Source of the DNA: an uncultured Emticicia sp.
Lineage (GTDB): Bacteria; Bacteroidota; Bacteroidia; Cytophagales; Spirosomataceae
Direction of reading: 5' to 3'
DNA: 64,000 bases
Assembly: GCF_937903345.1 (NCBI RefSeq)
Contig: NZ_CALCZQ010000070.1
Location: 1 to 64,000, forward strand
Shown piece after piece: positions 25,629 to 35,449 of this stretch. The position numbers and the translations under genes were made by a program. Position 1 is the first letter of the stretch. Every line of letters begins with the position of its first letter. Below the pieces are notes generated by a model. That model saw only the letters and a list, made by a program, of their open reading frames with translations, was not told where the DNA came from and searched no databases.

Positions 25629-27017
25629 GCTGTTAATTATCTAAGTAACAATTATCTTATCATATCAATAAGGCAAGCAACCAAAATAGTTCTTTGTAAA
25701 TAAAGTTATTTGAAGAATTGAAAATGTGTAAATTTCATAACAGCCACATTATCAGGTGTTTAATCTTCATTATCTCCAAATTATCAAATTATTAAATGAT
25801 TGATATTAGGATACAATAGCTATCTATGAGCAAATCACTTGATAGGCTATTCAATCAATTAAAAGTCATTTTAAATTTTGGTATCGTAAGGCATTACTGT
25901 TTTGGAGTATTTTTTTGGTAACACACCACCAAACAAAGTTGATCACAATTGGATCTTCTAAGAAGCAAAAGAGATAAGAAAGAGTGTTAATTGGTATAAA
26001 AATGCTCGTTTTGAGTTGATTGTAGTGTCTCCTGGATGATTGTTCTCATAGTTTTTAGTTTGGTATTTATAGGGTGTGATTTTAAGACATTAAAAATTAC
26101 TAATACTTAATCATCACAAAAGTAGTGTTTTAGATTGCTAGCTATTTTACATATATAAAATTAAAGAAAATAGAGCCTTAAATAAAAAAAAATATGCGAA
26201 TGAAGTTTTTATGTATGTGAACGACAAGAAGAGTGTTAACAAAATGAAAAATGTTTCATAAAATTATCTTTAAAAAGACGATCCAAAGGTATAGAAAATA
26301 CATTGACTATTCATGAGAAAGTTTCAATCTTATAGATATTGATGGTATCAGAGCGATGAACACAAATCAAATGTTTAAATGTTTGTATCACATTAGTATA
26401 AATTTGAAAATCAATTTTTCAAAATAGTAATAACTAATTCTTTACAGATATTTACTTTCGAAGTAAGTCTAATATAAATTCTGCATTTCATATACAAAAA
26501 GCTTGTAGTTCGTTTACATTTCTTCCTTTTGTCTTTGAGTATCATATACATTTGATTTGTAAAATGATAGTCAAAATATTTAGAATGAAAATTTAAAAAT
26601 TTCATTATCAGTTTGTAAGAATTTACTCAAATAGTTTACAATCATTTTTCTGATATTAATTATATAATTGACAAATAAAGTTACAAAATAGAGCTTAATT
26701 TTCCTGATTAAACTTAATAGAAAATTATTAACAAATTGAATTTGAATCATTTTGCAAAGAGATAAGTACTAAGACGAAAGTTAGCGACAAAAGTGTATTA
26801 ATTTTTTGATAATAGGGATCTTATCTAAACATATAATCATCACGAATCCCGCATCGCATATTGTTTCTTTTGTTCTTTCACTTACATAAAATATACAAAC
26901 CGTATTAGAAGGTAATTTGAATTTTTTTTTGCTTGACGATTATAATTAGAATTAAAAAACAATTTTATTCTTGTTTTAGCTAATATTTTTTTAACCAATC
27001 TCTTAAATCACCACACA
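25629..27017. other. Long gene-poor stretch with gene debris
   Basis: About 1.4 kb, very AT-rich, without an intact gene. The only recognisable coding trace is the LytTR remnant at 26236-26385. A 64-codon minus-strand frame at 26411-26605 has lysine- and tyrosine-rich noise-like composition and no leader, so it is not called. The 3' part must contain the promoter of the glycogen synthase block, but no clean match was found. Confidence 0.6.
26236..26385 (-). pseudogene. Remnant of a second LytTR domain
   Basis: The minus strand reads LICVHRSDTINIYKIETFS, then a gap, then VNVFSIPLDRLFKDNFMKHF and a stop. This parallels the C-terminus of the intact LytTR regulator at 22918-23658 (LVRVHRSYAVNINKIESF and FSIPLGRTFKDDFMRHF). 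A TAG and a short deletion break it, and the 5' four-fifths of the gene is missing. It is the tail of a decayed paralogue upstream of the intact kinase/regulator pair. Confidence 0.7.
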
Positions 27018-28874
27018 TTGAATTCAATTGTTTCAAATACAAATCAGAAGGTGTTATTTGAGATTTCGTGGGAAGTTTGCAATCAGGTTGGGGGTATTTA
27101 TTCATCAATACGGTCTAAGATACCAGCAATGTTAGAAAAATGGGATGATAGATATTTTATGATTGGGCCTTATTTGCCAGATAATACAACCGAGTTTGAG
27201 CCAATATATTATTTAGATGATTCGCCCGTTTGTTTAGCGATTCAGAAATTAAGAAGTTACGGCTTTGATGTTCATTATGGTTATTGGCTATTATTAGCAG
27301 GCAGACCAAAAGTAATATTATTTGATATAAAAAGTGTTTGGCACTGTCTGGAAACAATCAGAGCTGAAATGAAGGAAATAACCCAAATTTGGGATTTGAG
27401 TTCGGAAGAAATAGTAAATCAAATTTTAGCTTTTGGCGAAATGGTTTATCTCTTCCTAAGTGAGTTCTTAGACATCAATGGCAAAAATGGAGAAATAGTA
27501 GCTCATTTCCATGAATGGATGGCAGGTGGTGGACTTATTAAATTGTACGAGAAGAAAGCAAATATCGCAACGGTATTTACAACTCATGCTACACTTTTAG
27601 GGAGGTACTTAGCTCAAAACGACCCAAATTTTAGAAGTAAAATAGATGGTCTTGATTGGTACAAAGAAGCACAGAGTTATGGAATAGAAACCCAAGCGAG
27701 TCTTGAGCGGATGTCTGCACAAAGTGCAGGGACATTCACCGTAGTAAGTGAAATTATTGCTCAAGAGTGTATTCAATTTTTAGGTCGTGTGCCTGATTTA
27801 ATAAGTCCAAATGGAATAGAGGTAAGCTATTTAGGTTATCACGAACAAGTGCATTTGCATCACAAATACCGAAAGAATATCGATAAATTTATAATGAGTC
27901 ATTTCTTTCCGAGTTATTCATTTAACCTTAGCAAAACCTTATATTTCTTTATTTCGGGGCGTTTTGAGTATAAAAACAAGGGGTTTGACCTCACAATTGA
28001 TGCAATATCTTTTCTAAATAAGAAAATGAAAATGGCCAGAATGGATACCACAGTTGTGCTATTTATAATTACTAATCAGCCTATTCGTTCTGTCAATGCT
28101 TCGGTCTTACATTCGCACATGATGCTCAATGAATTAGAAGAAATTTCTGAAAATATTCGGAGTGAAGTTGGTAGCCAATTGTTTAGAAATGTAGTAGCAA
28201 GTGATGAGCCAAATTTGCCAGATTTGAATGATTTTGTAAGTGAATATGCAAAATACAAACGTACTCGAACTATTTTAAGTTGGAAAAACAAATCAACCCC
28301 AAGCATTTTGACTCATGATTTATATCATGATGATGAAATAGTCGATTATTGCCGACAAAAAAAATTACAAAATAGTGAAAAAGATAAAGTAAAAGTTGTT
28401 TACCATCCTGAATTTATAAAAAGCTCAAATCCATTATTTGGAATTGAATACGATGAATTTGTATCGGGTTGTAATTTGGGGGTTTTCCCAAGTTTTTATG
28501 AGCCTTGGGGATATACTCCTCAAGAATGCGTGATAAGAGGAGTGCCAACTATATCAAGTAATCTCTCAGGCTTTGGCGATCACATAAGTAAAACCATGAA
28601 AGACCATGACAGCCGAGGTATTTATGTACTTAATCGTAAAACGCAATCGTACCAAGAGTCTGTCGAGCAGCTTACAGATATAATGTTTCGATTTGTGAAA
28701 CGTGCTCGACAAGCAAAAGTCATAGATCGGAATCTAATAAATAATGATTTGGAAAAGTTTACTTGGAATCAGTTGAAGGAACATTACGATACTGCACACG
28801 AATTAGCGTTCAAACGAAAAAAGAGTTTGGTACCTAAAAAAAAGAATTACGTATATAGTAAAGAGTTATATTAA
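27018..28874 (+). CDS. Glycogen synthase, GT3 (eukaryote-like) type
   Basis: A 618-residue cytoplasmic glycosyltransferase. The N-terminus VLFEISWEVCNQVGGIYSSI is the signature of GT3 glycogen synthases, which use UDP-glucose, unlike the GT5 GlgA type. The C-terminal acid-loop motif FYEPWGYTPQECVIRGVP (about 490-508) carries the two glutamates, and NLSGFGDHI follows. GT3-like enzymes are common in Bacteroidota. The start is a TTG at 27018; an alternative GTG lies 11 codons on, and no ATG is in frame upstream. It opens the plus-strand block and fits with GlgX at 41920 as the synthesis and debranching ends of glycogen metabolism. Confidence 0.85.
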   Translation: MNSIVSNTNQKVLFEISWEVCNQVGGIYSSIRSKIPAMLEKWDDRYFMIGPYLPDNTTEFEPIYYLDDSPVCLAIQKLRSYGFDVHYGYWLLLAGRPKVILFDIKSVWHCLETIRAEMKEITQIWDLSSEEIVNQILAFGEMVYLFLSEFLDINGKNGEIVAHFHEWMAGGGLIKLYEKKANIATVFTTHATLLGRYLAQNDPNFRSKIDGLDWYKEAQSYGIETQASLERMSAQSAGTFTVVSEIIAQECIQFLGRVPDLISPNGIEVSYLGYHEQVHLHHKYRKNIDKFIMSHFFPSYSFNLSKTLYFFISGRFEYKNKGFDLTIDAISFLNKKMKMARMDTTVVLFIITNQPIRSVNASVLHSHMMLNELEEISENIRSEVGSQLFRNVVASDEPNLPDLNDFVSEYAKYKRTRTILSWKNKSTPSILTHDLYHDDEIVDYCRQKKLQNSEKDKVKVVYHPEFIKSSNPLFGIEYDEFVSGCNLGVFPSFYEPWGYTPQECVIRGVPTISSNLSGFGDHISKTMKDHDSRGIYVLNRKTQSYQESVEQLTDIMFRFVKRARQAKVIDRNLINNDLEKFTWNQLKEHYDTAHELAFKRKKSLVPKKKNYVYSKELY

Positions 28875-28997
28875 AAAGGAATTTTTACATCTGATTTTAA
28901 CGCAATCGGTAAAGTGCAAAATTTTTTGTTTTGAGTAATAGTAAAATTAAATATTTTGAAATTTTTCATAAATAATTTTAAATAATAAACTGGTTTT

Positions 28998-29825
28998 ATG
29001 TCAAAGAAAATATTAGCAATTCTGTCAGAGTACGGATATTGGGGAGTTGAGTTAGTTGGCCCTCTCGAAAAATTAGAAGCTGCGGGTTATACTGTGGAAT
29101 TTATGACTCACAAAGGAAAAAAAGCAGTTGCTTTGCCACCAAGTTATGATACTACTTATGTAGATCCTCCGCTAGGAACATGCGTTACAACCAAGGAGGC
29201 AGCCGAAAAAGTTATCGCTTTTGAAGCTACAAATCGCTTAGAAACTAGACGTAATATGTCGGAAGATATGCCAGAAAGACCATATTTTTCAACTCCTGAC
29301 TTTCTACGAGCATTCGAAAAATACTTTAGTGATTTAAAACTTGCACAAACGGGTCTTACCGAAGAATATGCCGGTTTGTTACTTGTTGGCGGTAGTGGAC
29401 CAATCATTGATATGGTAAATAACCAACGTGTACATGATATTATTTTGGGCTTTTATAACAAAAATATGCCAATTGGTGCGATTTGTTATGGAGTTGCTCC
29501 TTTGGTTTTTGCTCGTGATTTCAACGAACGTAAATCAATTATCCGAGGAAAGCATGTAACTGGTCATTGTATTGAATATGATTATCATGACGGAACTGGC
29601 TTTATGAATACCGACCTTAATATGGGGCCACCGCCATATTGTTTGGAATATATACTTTCTGATGCAGTTGGTCCAGAAGGTCAATTTCATGGAAATTTTG
29701 GTAAAGAAACATCTGTAATTGTTGATTATCCATTTATTACTGCCCGCTCGCTTCAATGTTCATTTGAGTTTGGTGAACAATTCGTAAATGTTTTAGATAA
29801 AGGAGTTAAAAGATATGGCTGGTAA
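28998..29825 (+). CDS. DJ-1/PfpI (type 1 glutamine amidotransferase-like) protein
   Basis: A 275-residue protein of the DJ-1/PfpI superfamily, with the larger Hsp31-like layout. The nucleophile elbow is GAICYG (Cys163), and Glu18 in GVELVGP is the usual partner acid. The middle insert (about 60-120) is longer than in small DJ-1 proteins. Members act as glyoxalase III-type hydratases, deglycases, peptidases or amidases, so the reaction cannot be fixed. Its last 11 bases overlap the start of the ThDP enzyme gene, so the two are translationally coupled and likely act in the same pathway. Confidence 0.82.
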   Translation: MSKKILAILSEYGYWGVELVGPLEKLEAAGYTVEFMTHKGKKAVALPPSYDTTYVDPPLGTCVTTKEAAEKVIAFEATNRLETRRNMSEDMPERPYFSTPDFLRAFEKYFSDLKLAQTGLTEEYAGLLLVGGSGPIIDMVNNQRVHDIILGFYNKNMPIGAICYGVAPLVFARDFNERKSIIRGKHVTGHCIEYDYHDGTGFMNTDLNMGPPPYCLEYILSDAVGPEGQFHGNFGKETSVIVDYPFITARSLQCSFEFGEQFVNVLDKGVKRYGW

Positions 29826-31521
29826 AACAGGAAATCAAAAAATCATTGAGCAGTTTTTGGTTGATGGAATGGACTTTATGTTTGGAAACCCCGGCACAGT
29901 GGAGCAAGGATTCTTGGATGCTGTGGCCGAATATCCAGAAATGAAGTATGTGCTTACTTTACAAGAAAGTATTGCTGTTATGATGGGCGACGGACACGCT
30001 CGACATACGCAACGACCAACACTTGTACAGTTGCATAGCTCCCCAGGAATTGGAAATGCAGTAGGTGCTATTTACCAAGCCAAACGTGGTCATTCGCCTT
30101 TGGTTGTAATAGGCTCAGATGCAGGTACTCAATATGTAAACATGGATGCCCAAATGGCCAATGATTTGGTAGCAATGATGGCTCCTGTTACGAAGTTTTC
30201 GACAATGGTTTTATCATCAAAATCATTGTTGAGAACCCTCAGAAAAGCAATTAAAATAGCATCAACAGCACCGATGGGGCCTGTTTATGTATGTTTGCCG
30301 ATGAATATTTTAGATGAAATAAATGAAGAGTCAGTTTTTCCAACTTCAATTCCATCTAAACGTGTTCAGCCAGCTGATTCGTTGATTCAAGAAGCTGCAG
30401 AGACAATTTTGCAGTCACAAAAGCCAATGCTATTTATAGGTGATGGTGTTGCATATTCTGATGCCATTCCAGAGCTTACTAAAATCGCAGAATTGATTGG
30501 TGCAGAAGTTTATGGTGTTGATTTTGGTGATGTCATTTTTGATACAACTCATCCACTTTATGTCGGAACGACTGGTCACATGTTTGGCACTTTTAGCCAA
30601 CCAATCACAAGTAAAGGCGATATGAATCTAATCGTTGGTACTTACATGATGCCTGAGGTTTTTCCGGAAGAAGGTGATATTTATTCGCCCGAATCGAAAG
30701 TTATTCATTTTGATTTGAATGACTATGAAATAGCCAAAAATCATAGAGTAGATTTAGGAATTGTTTGCGATCCGAAATTGTCATTAGCTGCTTTAGCAGA
30801 AGCTCTTGAAGCTAATATGACTGATGATTTTAGAAAGGCTGCGGCTGTTCGTTCAGAAGAAATTGGAGCAGCAAAAGCTCAAAAAATTACTTCAGAAATA
30901 GAAAAAGATAAACAAAATATAGGCAAATTTCCCTTACAAATGTCACAATTTGCTGAGATTTTGGCACAAAAAATTCCAGCCAACGCTATTATTTTTGACG
31001 AAGCACTTACAAGTTCTCCAGCCATTACTCGATATATTCCACCACAAAAAGCAGGTCACTATTTTGTAACGCGTGGCGGCTCATTAGGCGTTGGTTTTCC
31101 TGGAGCAATCGGTGTAAAACTTGCTAATCCAGACAAAACTGTCATTGGTTTTTCGGGAGACGGAGGAAGCATGTACACGATTCAAACGCTTTGGTCGGCA
31201 GTAAGACATAAAGCAGGTGCAAAGTTTATTGTTTGTAATAATGGTTCTTACAAATTACTTCAACTCAATATTGATGTTTATTGGAAAGAACGAGCAATTG
31301 AACAACATCCTTATCCTTTGCCATTCGATTTGTCATACCCTGCTATTAGGTTTGATTTATTGGCAAAATCTCTCGGTGTAAATGCCGTTAGGGTTGAAAA
31401 AGAAGAAGATATTTTACCTGCAATCGAGCAAATGTTTGCCAATGATGAGCCTTTCCTAATCGATCTAGTACTCGAAGGAGATAACAAACCAGATTGGGTG
31501 CAAACCAATTGTTCACATTAA
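29815..31521 (+). CDS. Thiamine diphosphate-dependent enzyme (decarboxylase/carboligase family)
   Basis: A 568-residue three-domain ThDP enzyme of the acetolactate synthase / benzoylformate decarboxylase group. The catalytic Glu is probably Glu51 in LTLQESIAV. The ThDP/Mg2+ motif runs from GDGGSM (Asp449) to CNNGSY (Asn475-Asn476). The N-terminal Pyr domain starts GNQKIIEQFLVDGMDFMFGN. It would decarboxylate a 2-keto acid or join two carbonyl compounds. Without an acetolactate synthase regulatory subunit or valine pathway genes nearby, a dedicated role in this cluster is more likely than branched amino acid synthesis. Overlaps the DJ-1 gene by 11 bases. Confidence 0.88.
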   Translation: MAGKTGNQKIIEQFLVDGMDFMFGNPGTVEQGFLDAVAEYPEMKYVLTLQESIAVMMGDGHARHTQRPTLVQLHSSPGIGNAVGAIYQAKRGHSPLVVIGSDAGTQYVNMDAQMANDLVAMMAPVTKFSTMVLSSKSLLRTLRKAIKIASTAPMGPVYVCLPMNILDEINEESVFPTSIPSKRVQPADSLIQEAAETILQSQKPMLFIGDGVAYSDAIPELTKIAELIGAEVYGVDFGDVIFDTTHPLYVGTTGHMFGTFSQPITSKGDMNLIVGTYMMPEVFPEEGDIYSPESKVIHFDLNDYEIAKNHRVDLGIVCDPKLSLAALAEALEANMTDDFRKAAAVRSEEIGAAKAQKITSEIEKDKQNIGKFPLQMSQFAEILAQKIPANAIIFDEALTSSPAITRYIPPQKAGHYFVTRGGSLGVGFPGAIGVKLANPDKTVIGFSGDGGSMYTIQTLWSAVRHKAGAKFIVCNNGSYKLLQLNIDVYWKERAIEQHPYPLPFDLSYPAIRFDLLAKSLGVNAVRVEKEEDILPAIEQMFANDEPFLIDLVLEGDNKPDWVQTNCSH

Positions 31522-31572
31522 TAAATGTAAGTTTTTTGATTTTATAGCCAAGAAAATTTTTAAATAAAAATC

Positions 31573-33114
31573 ATGAAATCTAATTGTCACTACGTAATTA
31601 TTGGAGCTGGAGCAGCGGGAAGCGTAATTGCTAATCGGCTCAGCGAAAACCCTGATATTCAGGTTGTTTTACTCGAAGCAGGAGAGTGGACACAAAGTGC
31701 TGATGTACTTGATCTAGGTGGATTTGTAAAATCGTGGGGAACGTCTATCGACTGGTCTATTCCGACAACTCCACAGGCTTCAATGGGTGATCGTGGCTTA
31801 ACGATTAATCAGGGTAAATTAGTTGGTGGAAGTACATCAATCAATGCCATGATGTATGTTCGTGGCAATGCTGCCAATTTTGATCAGTGGCAAGAGATGG
31901 GTGCTGACGGTTGGAGTTATAAAGAAGTATTGCCTTTTTTTAAGAAAATAGAATCTTATGAAGGTGGAGCTTCAGCATATCGTAGTACCGAAGGTGAATT
32001 GTCTATTCGAGATTGCCCTGACGAAGTAATGAAATCAAATGAGTTTTTGAATGGTGCTGTTGAACTAGGATATGATGGCCCAAACTGGGACTATAATGGC
32101 GAAAGGCAAGAAAATGGAGCTGGTTTATTACAATTCCATATTACTGCCGATGGAAAAAGAGCAAGTGCTGCTACGGCTTTTCTTCAACCTGTTCTTAATA
32201 GACCAAACTTAACAATTATTACGGGTGCGGAAGTTACACAGATTTTGATTAGTGAAGGGCAAGCTTATGCTGTTAAATATCAAAAAAATGGCAGAACTGA
32301 GCAAATATATGCTTCAAAAGAGATTGTGGTAAGTGCTGGTACGCTCAACACACCAAAAATATTAATGTTATCGGGTATTGGGCCTTCTGAGCAACTGCTA
32401 AAATTTGGTATTCAAGTTCAACTCGATTTACCAGGTGTTGGTCAAAACTTACAAGATCATGTGCAACTTCCAGTGATTTTTAAAGCCAATGTTGAGCGTC
32501 CTATGACTCAACTTTTAACAGGAAATGCAATATTTGTTCGAACAAAAGACAATGCTATTGCTCCTGATTTACAACTCAATTTTACACCAAGTATTCCTGA
32601 ACCTTTATCGCCATTATTACCCGATTTTGGTGGCAATGTGTGCTTGTTTTTGCCCATTTTGGTTCAACCAAAAAGTGTTGGTGAAGTAAAGCTGAGATCA
32701 AATAATCCGAGTGATACATTAGTGGTAAATCCAAATTATTTGCACGAAGAAGCCGATATGGAAGTATTCAGAAAGGCAATTGTATTAATACGCAAACTGA
32801 GTAAAACTAAAGCTTTTTCGGTCTTAAATGGTGGAGAAATAGCTCCGGGCGAAGGTAATATTGATCAATATATTCGCTCACAAAGCTCAACACTATGGCA
32901 CCCAACTGGTACTTGCAAAATGGGCAACGACCCAATGTCGGTGGTAGATTCAAGGCTAAGAATAAAGCGAATTGCAGGTTTGAGAGTAGCTGATGCTTCT
33001 GTGATGCCACATATCACAAGTGGAAATACTGTCGCAGTTTGCTTTATGATAGGTGAAAAGGCAGCAGATATGATATTGAATGATGCAAAAAATGGACTTT
33101 TAGAAGATAACTAA
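31573..33114 (+). CDS. GMC family FAD-dependent oxidoreductase
   Basis: A 513-residue glucose-methanol-choline oxidoreductase. The ADP-binding loop is IIGAGAAGSVIANRL (9-23), the GMC signature is VGGSTSINAMMYVRGNAANF, and the C-terminal catalytic stretch is LWHPTGTCKMG with His443 as the likely base. The second catalytic position is the Asn in SGNTVAV. GMC enzymes oxidise alcohols such as choline or sugars. There is no signal peptide, so it acts in the cytoplasm. It sits 51 bp downstream of the ThDP enzyme and belongs to the same run of genes. The electron acceptor and substrate are unknown. Confidence 0.9.
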   Translation: MKSNCHYVIIGAGAAGSVIANRLSENPDIQVVLLEAGEWTQSADVLDLGGFVKSWGTSIDWSIPTTPQASMGDRGLTINQGKLVGGSTSINAMMYVRGNAANFDQWQEMGADGWSYKEVLPFFKKIESYEGGASAYRSTEGELSIRDCPDEVMKSNEFLNGAVELGYDGPNWDYNGERQENGAGLLQFHITADGKRASAATAFLQPVLNRPNLTIITGAEVTQILISEGQAYAVKYQKNGRTEQIYASKEIVVSAGTLNTPKILMLSGIGPSEQLLKFGIQVQLDLPGVGQNLQDHVQLPVIFKANVERPMTQLLTGNAIFVRTKDNAIAPDLQLNFTPSIPEPLSPLLPDFGGNVCLFLPILVQPKSVGEVKLRSNNPSDTLVVNPNYLHEEADMEVFRKAIVLIRKLSKTKAFSVLNGGEIAPGEGNIDQYIRSQSSTLWHPTGTCKMGNDPMSVVDSRLRIKRIAGLRVADASVMPHITSGNTVAVCFMIGEKAADMILNDAKNGLLEDN

Positions 33115-33192
33115 ATTTCTGAAATATGGCTTCATTTTTATGAAATTACACTATTCATTTTTATTAATAATAAACTCTAATTAACTATTTAT

Positions 33193-34068
33193 ATGTCAAA
33201 AGGAAATGCAAATAAGGCGATTTCAAGGCGTTACTTTCATGAAATCATGAATCAAGTAAACAAAGAAACAGCTTATGAAATTTTATCAGAGGATTTTGTA
33301 TTTACGTTGCCAACCCACCCTGAGCCATTTCATGGGCCAGATGGTTTCTTAGGATTGGTAAATATGCTGCATGGCTCTTTCCCTGATTTTTATATTGAGC
33401 CACAAGATATGGTTGCCAATGGCGACTGGGTAACAACTCGTTGGGTTGGTGGTGGCACCCATACAGGTTCACCATTATTAACTGTAAAAGGAGACTTGGC
33501 TGCTACTGGTAACTACTTCCAAATTGACGGAATGACTTGGCATACAATCAAAGATGGAAAAATTGTAGAGTCGATAGGGCATGAAGATACTCTAGGATTT
33601 TTATTACAATTGGGTGTTTTACCTCCGCAAGAAGTAGCTCATCAAGTGACAACTCCTGAGCAAAATGAAGCCTTGGTACATCGCTATTTTGGTGATATTA
33701 TGAGCGAAGGAAAACTCGAAGTAATAGAAGAAATCCTAGACCCTCAATTTGCTTTTATTATTCCAACTCAACCAGAACCAATCACAGGTTACGACGCTTT
33801 CCGTGGATTTGTTTTATATCTCCGTAATGCATTTCCTGATATTAAATTTTCAGTTTTAAGACAAATGTCTGAGGGAAATAAAGTTGCGAGCCGTTGGCAA
33901 ATTGAAGGAACCCACAAAGGAGAATTTTTGGGTGCACCAGCCACAGGCAATAGCATCAAAGACTTTGGTATTGATATTTTTACTATTCGTCAAGGTAAAA
34001 TTGTTTCGGTACACGTCAATGAAAATGATTTCGGATTAATGCAACAACTCGGAGTTATTCCAGCATAA
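33193..34068 (+). CDS. Tandem SnoaL-like (ester cyclase) protein
   Basis: A 291-residue protein made of two SnoaL-like/NTF2-fold domains, about 8-145 and 153-290. Each repeats the pattern of a PEPxxGxDGF-like helix end (LPTHPEPFHGPDGF, IPTQPEPITGYDAF), FPDFYIEPQDMVANGDWV / FPDIKFSVLRQMSEGNKV, a GTHTG or GTHKG turn, and a final DxLGFLLQLGVL / NDFGLMQQLGVI. SnoaL proteins cyclise polyketide esters in Streptomyces, but most bacterial relatives have no known substrate. The fusion of two domains supports dimer-like packing in one chain. It is one of eight such genes in a row. Confidence 0.85.
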   Translation: MSKGNANKAISRRYFHEIMNQVNKETAYEILSEDFVFTLPTHPEPFHGPDGFLGLVNMLHGSFPDFYIEPQDMVANGDWVTTRWVGGGTHTGSPLLTVKGDLAATGNYFQIDGMTWHTIKDGKIVESIGHEDTLGFLLQLGVLPPQEVAHQVTTPEQNEALVHRYFGDIMSEGKLEVIEEILDPQFAFIIPTQPEPITGYDAFRGFVLYLRNAFPDIKFSVLRQMSEGNKVASRWQIEGTHKGEFLGAPATGNSIKDFGIDIFTIRQGKIVSVHVNENDFGLMQQLGVIPA

Positions 34069-34102
34069 GTATCTGATAATCAATACATAACAAACTTGAT
34101 TT

Positions 34103-34888
34103 ATGCCTGACGAAAATCAGCCTAACCTTATTGAAACCGAAGCGTTTCAGCAAAAGCAAATTGACTTTTTAAGCAAAGGTTTAATTGATGAAATGATTGA
34201 GGAATGCTATACTGAAGATGCTCGCATGCACGGGTTTACTTTTAAAGCAGAAGGTCGCAATGAAGTCAAGAAGTTTGTGCATTTATATCTAAAAAGATTA
34301 AGTGTCTTGGGCGAACGTAGCATTGATAAGTTGATAACTGGGCAAAGTTTTATTTGGCTCGAAGTGACTATTCAGAGTATGTATGGTGAGCCGGTTAAAG
34401 TGTATGAAGTTAAGTTTTTGAGGGAAGGGAAAATCTATTTGCAACTTTTAGGCCTAAGGCAAGGTACGATTTGGTATGAAGAAGATTTTTTAGATTTCAA
34501 ACCTTCAGATAATACAAAAGCAATTGAATTTCATGAACATTATTTAACATTTCATAAAGAAAATAATGCCAACGGACTCGCTGATGAATTTTTTAGCGAA
34601 GATATACATTTGCTTACATCCAATGTCAATATTAAAGGGCGTGAAGCTGTAAGAGAAATGTTTCAAAATCTTTTTGCAGTAGAATCTGGATTTACCCCTC
34701 TGTCAGTTCAAAACATAACCAATGATACCGATTATGTTTGGTTTGAAGCAACTGTAAAAAGCTCACTTGGTGAGCGAAGAGTCTATGATGTCATGCTTCT
34801 TAATGAAGGTAAAGTTTGTGTACAATTAGTTGGTCAGCTTTTAGGTGTTCTACCTACCGAAGTAGCTTTTAACAATCATCCAAATTAA
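34103..34888 (+). CDS. Tandem NTF2-like protein
   Basis: A 261-residue protein with two NTF2-like domains, about 12-125 and 138-255. Both have the pattern FxxKGxxDEMIEECYTEDAR / NGLADEFFSEDIHLLTS, then GRNEVKKFVHLYLKRL / GREAVREMFQNLF, a FIWLEVTIQS / YVWFEATVKS strand, and a closing YEVKFLREGKIYLQLLGL / YDVMLLNEGKVCVQLVGQ. It is clearly an internal duplication. The fold is that of SnoaL-like proteins, but the cavity differs from the ester cyclase subgroup. It starts 34 bp after the previous gene. Function unknown. Confidence 0.75.
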   Translation: MPDENQPNLIETEAFQQKQIDFLSKGLIDEMIEECYTEDARMHGFTFKAEGRNEVKKFVHLYLKRLSVLGERSIDKLITGQSFIWLEVTIQSMYGEPVKVYEVKFLREGKIYLQLLGLRQGTIWYEEDFLDFKPSDNTKAIEFHEHYLTFHKENNANGLADEFFSEDIHLLTSNVNIKGREAVREMFQNLFAVESGFTPLSVQNITNDTDYVWFEATVKSSLGERRVYDVMLLNEGKVCVQLVGQLLGVLPTEVAFNNHPN

Positions 34889-34992
34889 CTGATAATCATT
34901 TGATAATCAATAGATTGTTTGAAGTTTAAGTGTAAAAAATAAAAATAAACTATCTTAAAATATTTAATCAAACCTTTTAACAAATACATATT

Positions 34993-35433
34993 ATGGCACT
35001 TTCACCAGTAGAAAACAACACTATTTGTTTAGAATTTTTTGAAACAGCTTGGAATACGGGCAATGTTAGAGAAGACTTATTGGCAACCGATGCACTTGAT
35101 CACTCATTTGTAGGCGGAAAAAGCAAAACTGAGCCAGGCTCGGCGAGTTTCAAAGGTATCATCGGAATGTTTCGTCATGCAATGCCTGATATTCATTTGA
35201 CTTTGCTTGATCAAATATTCACGGCTGATAAAGTTGTTCACCGTTGGAGCCTCACTGGTACTGATACTGGTGGAGTAATGGGAATGCCGCCAAGTGGAAA
35301 AAGCTTAACATTTACAGGAACTACTACTGTACGTATGAACGACGAAGGAAAGATTGCTGAAAGATGGGCAAACGTCGATGAATTAGGTTTATTACAACAA
35401 CTTGGCGTTGTTCCACCCCCTCCAGGAGCGTAA
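34993..35433 (+). CDS. SnoaL-like ester cyclase family protein
   Basis: A 146-residue single-domain SnoaL-like protein. It has FFETAWNTGNVREDLLATDA at the first helix, FKGIIGMFRHAMPDIHLTLL, the SLTGTDTGGVMGMPPSGKSL loop typical of ester cyclases, and ERWANVDELGLLQQLGVV at the end. No catalytic triad can be named from sequence alone. The preceding gap of about 100 bp is larger than elsewhere in the run and may hold an internal promoter. The next gene starts 16 bp after its stop. Confidence 0.85.
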   Translation: MALSPVENNTICLEFFETAWNTGNVREDLLATDALDHSFVGGKSKTEPGSASFKGIIGMFRHAMPDIHLTLLDQIFTADKVVHRWSLTGTDTGGVMGMPPSGKSLTFTGTTTVRMNDEGKIAERWANVDELGLLQQLGVVPPPPGA

Positions 35434-35449
35434 TTTAAAATCATCTGTG

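Noticed and set aside
26411..26605. 64-codon minus-strand frame in the gene-poor zone
   Set aside because: Composition looks like random AT-rich sequence, no leader or motif, and no matching promoter.
28998..33114. Scytonemin-type or branched amino acid pathway
   Set aside because: Only the ThDP enzyme is shared in kind. No dehydrogenase, regulatory subunit or other specific genes are present.
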